Below are positions 7,845 to 13,258 of a DNA stretch of 16,738 bases, piece by piece. The translations under genes were made by a program, and so were the position numbers. Position 1 is the stretch's first letter; each line of letters opens with the position of its first letter. Location: the NCBI GenBank assembly GCA_029856425.1, contig JAHQWZ010000012.1:1-16738 (forward strand), given 5' to 3'. The stretch is from Candidatus Thorarchaeota archaeon (lineage in GTDB: Archaea > Asgardarchaeota > Thorarchaeia > Thorarchaeales > Thorarchaeaceae). The notes beneath the pieces were generated by a model that was not told where the DNA came from, made no database searches, and was given only the letters and a program-made list of their open reading frames with translations.

Positions 7845-10084
7845 ATTCCCCGTAATAAGACACTCCAAATGACCCATACAATTGTAATCACAGCCTCTCC
7901 TGCAACAACGCCGCTGAGGACCTGAGTCACCCTGCTACGTACCTGTTCAATTGGAGGCTCGCATCCATCAATTGGACTTGCTACAGACCCATACCTCTTC
8001 TCCGTTCTATATTTGATATACGCACCGAAGAGCATGGTTGCTGCTGTGGCTGGAGGAATCAACACGCCGACTCCTAAACTGATTGCACTATAGCCTCGTT
8101 TGCCTAGTTCTCTAGCGGCTAAGAACCCAGCTATTGCAAAGATGAGAAGGTAGAGGAAAGCGAGAATTGGATGCACCTCTGGAAGGTCTCCGATACCAGG
8201 AAGCTGGAACTCTCCTAGCTGAGTGAGGCTGATGACGAGAAACCCAAATAACTGAGCTGCTGGACTCGGCAGCTTGCTACCTCCAAATCCTGGATTCTTG
8301 AACAATCCATATGTAACCACTGACCCAACCAAGCTTCCCAGTATTATGCCAATGAAGACCGCTTTGACAATATCACGCCCCCTGACTCCTGTCAGTTTCC
8401 CAAGTTTGAGATGCACAAGAAGTGCAAGAGCCGCATCTTGAAGACCTCCGAGCATTGCCATAAAGGTCGTAATCGCTTGGAAGGTCACTCGAAAGAACAG
8501 GATAGCTGGAATGGCTACAATATCCGAGATATACCCAGCGATCATACCTGTTTCACACATGGCCCTGGCAGTGAAGTATGCGGATACCATTGCTAGAGGC
8601 GACCCTAGTACAAAGAGTAGCCAACTTATGCGAAGCTGCGGAAATGGTGTCAAAAACCAGAATATGATGATGCCAGTCAGGATGAATAGACCAAGAGAAG
8701 CAAAGGCTACCCATGCTGGTAGCTGCCCTCTTCTACTTCGAAGATAAGCCCGAGGGTTTTCAACAATCTCTCGAATCTCCTCTTTCATCATCTCGATCGA
8801 GAATATTTCCTCTTTTACTCTCATCAGTCTGGGAATCTCTCCAGTTTTATGCGGCCTATCGATGAGAAATTGGCTATCCTCCTTTTCTTCCGTACCATCG
8901 ATTTTTTTCTCAAGCAGCCTACTGAACTCATCAGGATTCAACTCATCGTCCCTGCTTGAAAGAATGTCTTTGACAATGACTGCCGCGAATATACCAAGGA
9001 CCATGTATATAATCTCAGCACGATGAAGATGGTCACCGTATTGGATGGGAGCAGCCCCTTCTAATAGAATCCAGACAAGGAGAGAAATCACCGAGCCTCC
9101 TGTTATGATGAGCACTCTTCTCCAACCAACAAAAAATCCGACTCCTGCAATGAGCGGAGAGTTTGAAACTCCTATCCACTCCGGCACAGCTCCTGCAGCA
9201 GGAATTGCAGGAGCGAGAGCGTTGGGCAAAGCCTCAAGACTAGCTCCAGTGACTTCCTCGGCAATCTTTGTCACTCCCATCCATGCTCCAGAGGCAGCCA
9301 TCCCCGTAAGAACCGCTTTTTTTGATGATGGATCTGAGCCCAAGGCTAGAATGGTTTCAGCCTGTGGTTGAACCTGGGGCCATCGTTCTTGCTCGAATGT
9401 GTCACGCCATGGCAGAAGAAGAACTATTCCAAAAATCCCGCTCACCGCAATTACAATCATGATGAACGGAATCGTGATGATCTGGTCCACAAGCACGGTC
9501 AAAGCGGGGTCTATGCTAGGTAGCCAGATAGCAATTGCTGGAAAAGTGACTAGAACACCGACTGAGATTAAGCCCGAGCTATTGGCAATTGCAACAACTA
9601 TTGTGTTTTCTTCTGGTGTATATCTTCCCATAGTACCAAGAATAATAGCTCCAAGCATCTCAGCACCTATGAAGTACACAACGCCAATCTTCAGATTGAG
9701 GTAAATTCCTAGAAACGTGATGATGGTCCCTACCACTATACCTGTGACCATTGCTCGTTTTGTCAATGGGAATTTCGGCTCACTCATACCAAAGGCATAC
9801 AGAGCCATTCCTCCAATGGCCATTATGACCATCTCGGTGAACGCGCCAAGAAGCATCGTGGTCAGCAAAATGCTAAGTATTCCTACACTAATATACATCA
9901 GTCCCTTTTTGTCAATGGGATTTCGGAAGATGGCACCCAGTATCAATACAATCTCTACAGCAATCGCAATGAGAACATCCAGGTCTGCCAAGCGACCCTC
10001 GGCCGCTACAACAAGAGCATAGAACAAGCCAGCCCCAAAAAGGCCCCCAAGAAGGCTTCTTGTTGCTCTGGGAATTCTGTTCAA
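7841..10084 (-). CDS. OPT-family oligopeptide/metal transporter
   Basis: The 747-residue protein is almost entirely membrane helices, with the OPT pattern near the start: LTKRAMVTGIVVGTI then LNLKIGVVYFIGAEM, and EENTIVVAIANSSG. OPT proteins are secondary transporters for oligopeptides or metal chelates driven by an ion gradient; the substrate is not predictable. A hydrophilic segment at about residues 370-453, rich in Asp, Glu, Lys and Arg, separates the two membrane halves and is large for a loop. The start is TTG at 10084 with GGAGGA (10091-10096, minus strand) six bases away. A possible promoter lies near 10160-10182. Conserved repeat structure is intact from end to end, so it looks functional. 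Confidence 0.9.
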   Translation of the reverse strand: MNRIPRATRSLLGGLFGAGLFYALVVAAEGRLADLDVLIAIAVEIVLILGAIFRNPIDKKGLMYISVGILSILLTTMLLGAFTEMVIMAIGGMALYAFGMSEPKFPLTKRAMVTGIVVGTIITFLGIYLNLKIGVVYFIGAEMLGAIILGTMGRYTPEENTIVVAIANSSGLISVGVLVTFPAIAIWLPSIDPALTVLVDQIITIPFIMIVIAVSGIFGIVLLLPWRDTFEQERWPQVQPQAETILALGSDPSSKKAVLTGMAASGAWMGVTKIAEEVTGASLEALPNALAPAIPAAGAVPEWIGVSNSPLIAGVGFFVGWRRVLIITGGSVISLLVWILLEGAAPIQYGDHLHRAEIIYMVLGIFAAVIVKDILSSRDDELNPDEFSRLLEKKIDGTEEKEDSQFLIDRPHKTGEIPRLMRVKEEIFSIEMMKEEIREIVENPRAYLRSRRGQLPAWVAFASLGLFILTGIIIFWFLTPFPQLRISWLLFVLGSPLAMVSAYFTARAMCETGMIAGYISDIVAIPAILFFRVTFQAITTFMAMLGGLQDAALALLVHLKLGKLTGVRGRDIVKAVFIGIILGSLVGSVVTYGLFKNPGFGGSKLPSPAAQLFGFLVISLTQLGEFQLPGIGDLPEVHPILAFLYLLIFAIAGFLAARELGKRGYSAISLGVGVLIPPATAATMLFGAYIKYRTEKRYGSVASPIDGCEPPIEQVRSRVTQVLSGVVAGEAVITIVWVIWSVLLRGI

Positions 10085-10159
10085 TGGCAGTCCTCCATAT
10101 AGCGGTCATAGACTACTGAGTATGAGCATGATGTGCCAATAGAATGAGCCAAGATTCCT

Positions 10160-10182
10160 TCTAGTATTAATCGTTTGCGAAC
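10160..10182 (-). promoter_or_regulatory. Candidate promoter of the OPT transporter gene
   Basis: On the minus strand GTTCGCAAAC (10182-10173) is followed one base later by the TATA-like ATTAATAC. The same ten bases, with the same one-base gap to a TATA box, occur at 12731-12740 in front of the microprotein cluster. The element could be an extended BRE or a binding site for a shared regulator. The leader to the TTG start would be about 50 bases. Confidence 0.4.
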
Positions 10183-10205
10183 TCAACGATACGTAACTTT
10201 ATGGG

Positions 10206-10520
10206 TCAAACGCTTGAGTCTGTGAGCTTAAAGAGGGCACTCTTTACATCTCCAATTGTCTTTCCCTTGATGACTAGCGTCTTCTCTCTTGACTTATGAC
10301 CTGAAATCAGTCTTATATCTCCTGTTGAAATGCCCAGGACTTTGGAGAGGCGTTTCAGTAGTTCCGTGTTTGCCTTTCCTTCTCTTGCTGGAGACCTAAG
10401 GTTCACGACCAATGCGTAGTCAGAAACACCAGCAACAAACTCCTTCGAGGTCGATTTAGGCTTGACGAGCACTCTAAGATGAGTGCCTTCTTCCGTTTCC
10501 CAGAGTGCATCCTTATGCAT
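10206..10520 (-). CDS. DUF167 (YggU-like) protein
   Basis: The 104-residue protein has the DUF167 pattern in order: LRVLVKPKSTSKEF, LVVNLRSPAREGKAN, LLKRLSKVLGI, ISGHKSREKTLVI. The PAREGKAN and SGHKSREK segments are the family's recognisable core. The length matches the family. The molecular role of DUF167 proteins is not established. No ribosome binding site is visible before the ATG at 10520; a TATA-like CATATG about 20-25 bases upstream on the minus strand suggests a leaderless or nearly leaderless transcript. It is divergent from the first profilin gene. Confidence 0.88.
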   Translation of the reverse strand: MHKDALWETEEGTHLRVLVKPKSTSKEFVAGVSDYALVVNLRSPAREGKANTELLKRLSKVLGISTGDIRLISGHKSREKTLVIKGKTIGDVKSALFKLTDSSV

Positions 10521-10580
10521 GGATGGAATTGTGTCAACCTGCCATATGAGTGTGCCTCATGCGTGGAATGAGAGCTATCA

Positions 10581-10600
10581 AGAATTCCTTTTTATGGAAT
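10581..10600 (+). promoter_or_regulatory. TATA box of the profilin genes, flanked by an inverted repeat
   Basis: TTTTTATGG (10589-10597) is a plausible archaeal TATA box about 55 bases before the profilin start. It is enclosed by ATTCC (10584-10588) and GGAAT (10596-10600) with a seven-base centre, so a dimeric regulator could block it. The repeat arms are short, so the operator role is tentative. Confidence 0.45.
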
Positions 10601-10650
10601 CATTTCCCCATCTCTTCCTAGAGACTGTGATAAACACAGGGTGAATGATC

Positions 10651-11031
10651 ATGTCAGATCCAGTCATGGATGCATACACACAGGCGTACAATAGTAGTGG
10701 GAAGATGGTTCAGGCATTTGGAGTGATAACTGCCAGCGGACAGGTTCTCTGGCAGAGTAACAATTGGGATCTTCAAGCTGACGCAGCTGAGCTCGGAAGA
10801 GCAGTCAGTTCTGGCGCAACTTCAGTTACCCAGAATCAAATCAAGTACTCCACAATAAGAACCACACCAGACAGTCTTGTGGCTCGAAATGTAGGAGGCA
10901 ACGGGACTCTTGTTCTGGCCAAAATTGAAGGTGCCAAGTTTGTGGTTGCCTGGGCTGCCGCAGAGGCTGCTCCGGACGGCATTTATGTCGACGTCGACCG
11001 CGCGGCAAAGTCACTCAAAGGTAAAATCTAG
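10651..11031 (+). CDS. Asgard profilin-like protein 1
   Basis: The protein of 126 residues has the profilin layout: an N-terminal helix, then VQAFGVITASGQVLWQSNNW (20-39) matching the profilin strand pair that ends in an acid/aromatic turn, a middle helix, IKYSTIR (64-70) matching the conserved G-x-KY-x-V-I-R segment, a Gly-rich turn (VGGNG, 81-85), and a C-terminal helix. Profilins bind actin monomers; Asgard homologues are known to modulate actin, so this protein is likely cytosolic and cytoskeletal. A roadblock/LC7 fold is the main alternative because the folds and sizes are similar. The second ATG (10651) is chosen since GGGTGA (10639-10644) lies six bases before it; the first ATG at 10645 has almost no spacing. 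Confidence 0.75.
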   Translation: MSDPVMDAYTQAYNSSGKMVQAFGVITASGQVLWQSNNWDLQADAAELGRAVSSGATSVTQNQIKYSTIRTTPDSLVARNVGGNGTLVLAKIEGAKFVVAWAAAEAAPDGIYVDVDRAAKSLKGKI

Positions 11032-11044
11032 CTGAATCCTCGAT

Positions 11045-11070
11045 GGACTTGGGGATTTCACCCCCAGTCC
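11045..11070 (+). terminator. Hairpin between the two profilin genes
   Basis: The arms GGACTTGGGG and CCCCCAGTCC pair over ten positions with one mismatch and a six-base loop (ATTTCA). It begins 13 bases after the first profilin stop. It lacks a long T tract, so it may be a partial terminator, a processing site or a stabilising 3' structure giving the two profilins different mRNA levels. Confidence 0.5.
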
Positions 11071-11121
11071 CTCCAACGACTACTTCTTAACGACCAATGA
11101 GAATATTCTGGTGATTGTGAG

Positions 11122-11496
11122 ATGGATATGACGATAGACAACGAATGGAATTTACTGTACTCATACAATCCCAAGATACAGGCATTTGCAATTCTAAAGA
11201 ATGGCGAGATCATCTGGCAAACAAGTAATTGGGATTGCGTTCCAGCTGTTGCTGAACTCTCAGACGCTCCAGCTTCAGCAAGAGAGAGTGTGGAGGTTGG
11301 TGGGGTCAAATACAAGAGAGTCACATCAAGTAAGGAGTCATATGTCGCCACTGCAGACAAAAACCAGGGTCATCTGTTGATGTCACGTATTGAGGTGGGC
11401 ATTTGGGCAATAGCATGGGCAACACATGATTCGATTCCCGAGCTGACCCTTATTGACCTCTCCAAGACAGCAGTCCAGCTCATGCGCAGACTCTGA
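11122..11496 (+). CDS. Asgard profilin-like protein 2
   Basis: This 124-residue protein is a paralogue of the preceding one. Shared anchors include the IQAF strand (19-22), IWQTSNWD (31-38), the AEL helix start (44-46), GVKYKRV (61-67) and IAWA (97-100). An N-terminal helix with Trp (EWNLLYSYNP, 8-17) is more typical of eukaryotic profilins than the start of copy 1. Two paralogues side by side suggest duplication followed by divergence; identity outside the anchors is low. Its ATG follows GGTGA (11111-11115) by six bases. About 90 bases separate it from copy 1. No strong TATA box is visible in that gap, so it may rely on readthrough past the hairpin. Confidence 0.75.
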   Translation: MDMTIDNEWNLLYSYNPKIQAFAILKNGEIIWQTSNWDCVPAVAELSDAPASARESVEVGGVKYKRVTSSKESYVATADKNQGHLLMSRIEVGIWAIAWATHDSIPELTLIDLSKTAVQLMRRL

Positions 11497-11559
11497 CGTT
11501 TCGGAAAGGATAAGTGGAGCCTGCAGTCTGTTTTCCAGTTCCCTAAGAGGTGCTAATCA

Positions 11560-11796
11560 ATGATTACGGCGTTCATTATGGTCAAAGTCGAAGGCATGAC
11601 TAACAGGGAAGTTCTTTCAGCAATCATGGCTTTGGATGAGACAGAAGAAGCCTACATCATCTTCGGGGCCTTTGACATTATCGTGAAAGCTATTTTCAAG
11701 ACTAACGAAGACATGAGTGTCTATGTAGTTGAGAAACTAAGGGACATTGATGGTGTTGGTGAAACCCAGACAAACGTCTGTGCTACATGTGATTAG
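11560..11796 (+). CDS. Stand-alone Lrp/AsnC ligand-binding (RAM) domain protein
   Basis: The 78 residues match the C-terminal effector domain of Lrp/AsnC regulators: ITAFIMVKVEG, AIMALDETEEAYIIFGAFD, then IVKAIF and a last helix with LRDIDGVGETQT. The DNA-binding helix-turn-helix is absent, and the gene has its own ATG with GAGGTG (11547-11552) seven bases away, so it is not a broken Lrp. Such proteins form amino-acid-binding oligomers and are common in archaea. It sits 63 bases after profilin 2 on the same strand. Its C-terminus has two Cys (CATCD). The ligand cannot be predicted. Confidence 0.88.
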   Translation: MITAFIMVKVEGMTNREVLSAIMALDETEEAYIIFGAFDIIVKAIFKTNEDMSVYVVEKLRDIDGVGETQTNVCATCD

Positions 11797-11810
11797 ATGA
11801 AGTGTAGCTC

Positions 11811-12596
11811 TTATAGGCTTCCTGGGATTAAGACCTCGCGCATCTTTTTCTGAATCTTTAACCATTCATCATCGCCTAGAGCATAAAGCCTTACAAGGTC
11901 TTCATACATGCTGAGGACTTCCTTATCAGCAACATCTCCCTTAATCAGCTGACCGATTTTTGAGCGCCCTTGGTGCTCTATTCTCATTGACTCTGCTATG
12001 AGCCGCATGAGATTATCCTCATCAGCATCTGAGAGTTTGATATCAAACACCCTTGTGTATAGGTCGATATAGTGTTGGGTCTTTTTCTTCATTAGTTTAC
12101 TATCAATTCCAAACTCGCCAACCGTCAATACAAAACCTTTGGCAGTGCGACGATAATAATCAGTGGTCCTTTTTCCTGTTGTCACAGTTCCAAACTTAAC
12201 GACGTAACCCCCCTCGATCAGCTTGGGGAGATGATGATAGACTTGGTTCTTTGTGATATTGTCAATGTCATCATGCGATTCTGACATCCTGACAATCTCG
12301 ACCACTGACATGGAATATCTCTTCACATCTCGCTGGCGGATTATTCGCTCGCCGGTTTCGCTGTCAACATCCCTTGTGGTGCATGTATCATCCATACCCC
12401 GTCTGAGAACCTGAATAATCATGTACCTTACTTGGTCGTCAAGTATCTCTGCTCTCTCAGGATCGTTAACAAAAACAATCTCGTTCATTGGTTCCGGAAA
12501 CTTGCCAGTTTCCTCAGGGGCTTCAATCCCCGCTAAAGCGTCAGTAATCTCGTCTGTCGTCAATGTATCACCCGAATTCGTTTTGTTCTTGTTCAA
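11811..12596 (-). CDS. Winged-helix transcriptional regulator (ArsR-like)
   Basis: The 261-residue protein has a charged N-terminus, then a winged helix at about residues 50-160: LDDQVRYMIIQVLRRG, then a recognition region NQVYHHLPKLIEGGYV (117-132) and a wing with GKRTTDYYRRT. The C-terminal 100 residues are helical and probably form the dimer or sensor part. It resembles ArsR-type archaeal regulators but I cannot name a family. The TTG start at 12596 is the first possible in the frame; no ribosome binding site is visible, and a TATA-like AAAATATG (about 12623-12630, minus) would give a nearly leaderless message. It is divergent from the microprotein cluster and is the obvious candidate to control it and itself. 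Confidence 0.82.
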   Translation of the reverse strand: MNKNKTNSGDTLTTDEITDALAGIEAPEETGKFPEPMNEIVFVNDPERAEILDDQVRYMIIQVLRRGMDDTCTTRDVDSETGERIIRQRDVKRYSMSVVEIVRMSESHDDIDNITKNQVYHHLPKLIEGGYVVKFGTVTTGKRTTDYYRRTAKGFVLTVGEFGIDSKLMKKKTQHYIDLYTRVFDIKLSDADEDNLMRLIAESMRIEHQGRSKIGQLIKGDVADKEVLSMYEDLVRLYALGDDEWLKIQKKMREVLIPGSL

Positions 12597-12783
12597 ATCC
12601 CGATTTTATTTGACATCTTGACATATTTTAACGTTTTGCTCTTATACCATGTCGATTATATCAGTATAATTGTTGTACCTAATTAGTCTTAATAGAGTGA
12701 ATAATTAACCGTAAATAACAGAATGGTTTGGTTCGCAAACCTTTATATACAATTAAGTGTGTCTCATACATGGTATCAAACCA
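12597..12783. promoter_or_regulatory. Divergent AT-rich control region
   Basis: The stretch separates the winged-helix gene from the microprotein cluster. It holds a direct repeat TTGACAT (12610-12616 and 12618-12624) at the regulator promoter, a perfect inverted repeat ATTATA-TCAG-TATAAT (12655-12670), GGTTTG-GTTCG-CAAACC (12725-12741), a TATA box at 12742-12749, and TGGT-ATCAA-ACCA (12771-12783) at the expected start site. No gene is seen in it. Confidence 0.55.
12725..12749 (+). promoter_or_regulatory. Promoter and operator of the microprotein cluster
   Basis: TTTATATA (12742-12749) is the best TATA box in the window. Directly upstream is the inverted repeat GGTTTG-N5-CAAACC, which covers the BRE position. 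Transcription should start near 12770-12775, about ten bases before the first ATG at 12784. Confidence 0.65.
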
Positions 12784-12873
12784 ATGACTCATGACAGGAC
12801 TGAACACGAGTGCTCTGGTCATGGGCCTGACACACATGAGTCGCTTTACTACGACTACTGTGCTCGGAGGTAA
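12784..12873 (+). CDS. Microprotein 1, His/Cys-rich, 29 residues
   Basis: Not recognised. The 29 residues contain five His-or-Cys positions in the first half (H3, H8, C10, H13, H18) and a further Cys at 26, then end in two Arg; the spacing could bind a metal. Acidic residues are frequent, unlike the basic proteins that follow. The ATG has no clear ribosome binding site but lies just after the predicted transcription start. Its last codons, CGG AGG TAA, contain the GGAGGT that serves as ribosome binding site of the next gene. An 8-bp inverted repeat (12786-12793 with 12835-12842) lies inside it. Being tiny, it could be non-coding; the case rests on the ordered arrangement of the whole cluster. 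Confidence 0.5.
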   Translation: MTHDRTEHECSGHGPDTHESLYYDYCARR

Positions 12874-12879
12874 CAAAGG

Positions 12880-12987
12880 TTGGCTGTGGCTGAGATCACT
12901 AGGAATCAATCAGTGAAGAAGAACGCGAAGATGGTGCAGGTCATGTCGACCCAATTCATCGGATTTGCCTACACATATAGGAGGTAA
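12880..12987 (+). CDS. Microprotein 2, basic, 35 residues
   Basis: Not recognised. Starting at TTG 12880 (GGAGGT at 12866-12871, eight bases away), it encodes 35 residues with a Met-Ala-Val-Ala start, a basic middle (SVKKNAKM) and an aromatic, basic end STQFIGFAYTYRR. Aligned to microprotein 3 the end shares S, T, I, Y, Y and R in the same 12 positions, and both begin MA(V/L)A, so the two appear to be paralogues. A GTG at 12886 is an alternative start but with a poorer spacing. The final AGG AGG TAA is again the binding site for the next gene. It is in the same frame as microprotein 1, separated by its TAA. Confidence 0.6.
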   Translation: MAVAEITRNQSVKKNAKMVQVMSTQFIGFAYTYRR

Positions 12988-12994
12988 GCAACAA

Positions 12995-13084
12995 ATGGCT
13001 CTAGCAAAGAAAGGTATCAAGAAGAAGAAGCTTCGAAGGAAGATCTCTACAAGGGCAATCGCCCACTCATATCTGTACAGGTAG
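12995..13084 (+). CDS. Microprotein 3, strongly basic, 29 residues
   Basis: Not recognised. The ATG follows GGAGGT (12981-12986) at a spacing of about nine bases, an ideal signal. Of 29 residues, 11 are Lys or Arg, including KKKK and LRRK, and the end is STRAIAHSYLYR, similar to the end of microprotein 2. The charge suggests nucleic-acid or membrane binding; no fold can be assigned. Its TAG stop (13082-13084) is followed at once by an in-frame ATG, so it abuts microprotein 4 in the same frame. Confidence 0.62.
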   Translation: MALAKKGIKKKKLRRKISTRAIAHSYLYR

Positions 13085-13207
13085 ATGACCATGGCTCACA
13101 GGAAAAAGGCCACAGATGTCAACTGTAAGCAGTACAGTTCACACGATGACCAGGCCAAGAGTCGTCGAATCACACGTGAAGAAGTGCTCATGTGGGAAGC
13201 CACATGA
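13085..13207 (+). CDS. Microprotein 4, basic N-terminus, 38-40 residues
   Basis: Not recognised. There are two ATGs, 13085 directly after the previous stop and 13091; the second is better placed relative to AGGT (13079-13082) and gives MAHRKK, matching the Met-Ala starts of microproteins 2 and 3. The chain has a basic start (HRKK), a polar middle with one Cys and several Ser/His/Asp, a second basic patch (KSRR) and a final acidic/hydrophobic ITREEVLMWEAT that could be helical. The last codons and the TGA lie in a perfect 9-bp hairpin (13187-13208). It shows no clear similarity to microproteins 1 to 3. Confidence 0.55.
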   Translation: MTMAHRKKATDVNCKQYSSHDDQAKSRRITREEVLMWEAT

Positions 13208-13208
13208 G
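13187..13208 (+). terminator. Hairpin at the end of the microprotein cluster
   Basis: CTCATGTGG and CCACATGAG form a perfect nine-base-pair stem with a GAAG loop, spanning the last codons and stop of microprotein 4. It is followed by a mixed T-rich stretch (TTACTCTTCAT) rather than a pure T tract. It probably defines or protects the 3' end of the transcript. Confidence 0.5.
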
Positions 13209-13258
13209 TTACTCTTCATATGCTCGCCTAAATCACACTTCGATTTCTAAAACACCAG

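Noticed and set aside
9045..10022. Three long frames on the + strand inside the transporter gene
   Set aside because: They are antisense to a clear OPT transporter, have low-complexity Ile/Thr/Met-rich translations and no ribosome binding sites.
12679..13092. Two frames of 76 and 60 codons on the - strand across the microprotein cluster
   Set aside because: Neither has a ribosome binding site or promoter, whereas the + strand has a TATA box and serial GGAGGT sites.
12750..13210. SRP RNA or RNase P RNA in the microprotein region
   Set aside because: The length and promoter would fit, but the conserved core motifs of these RNAs were not found.
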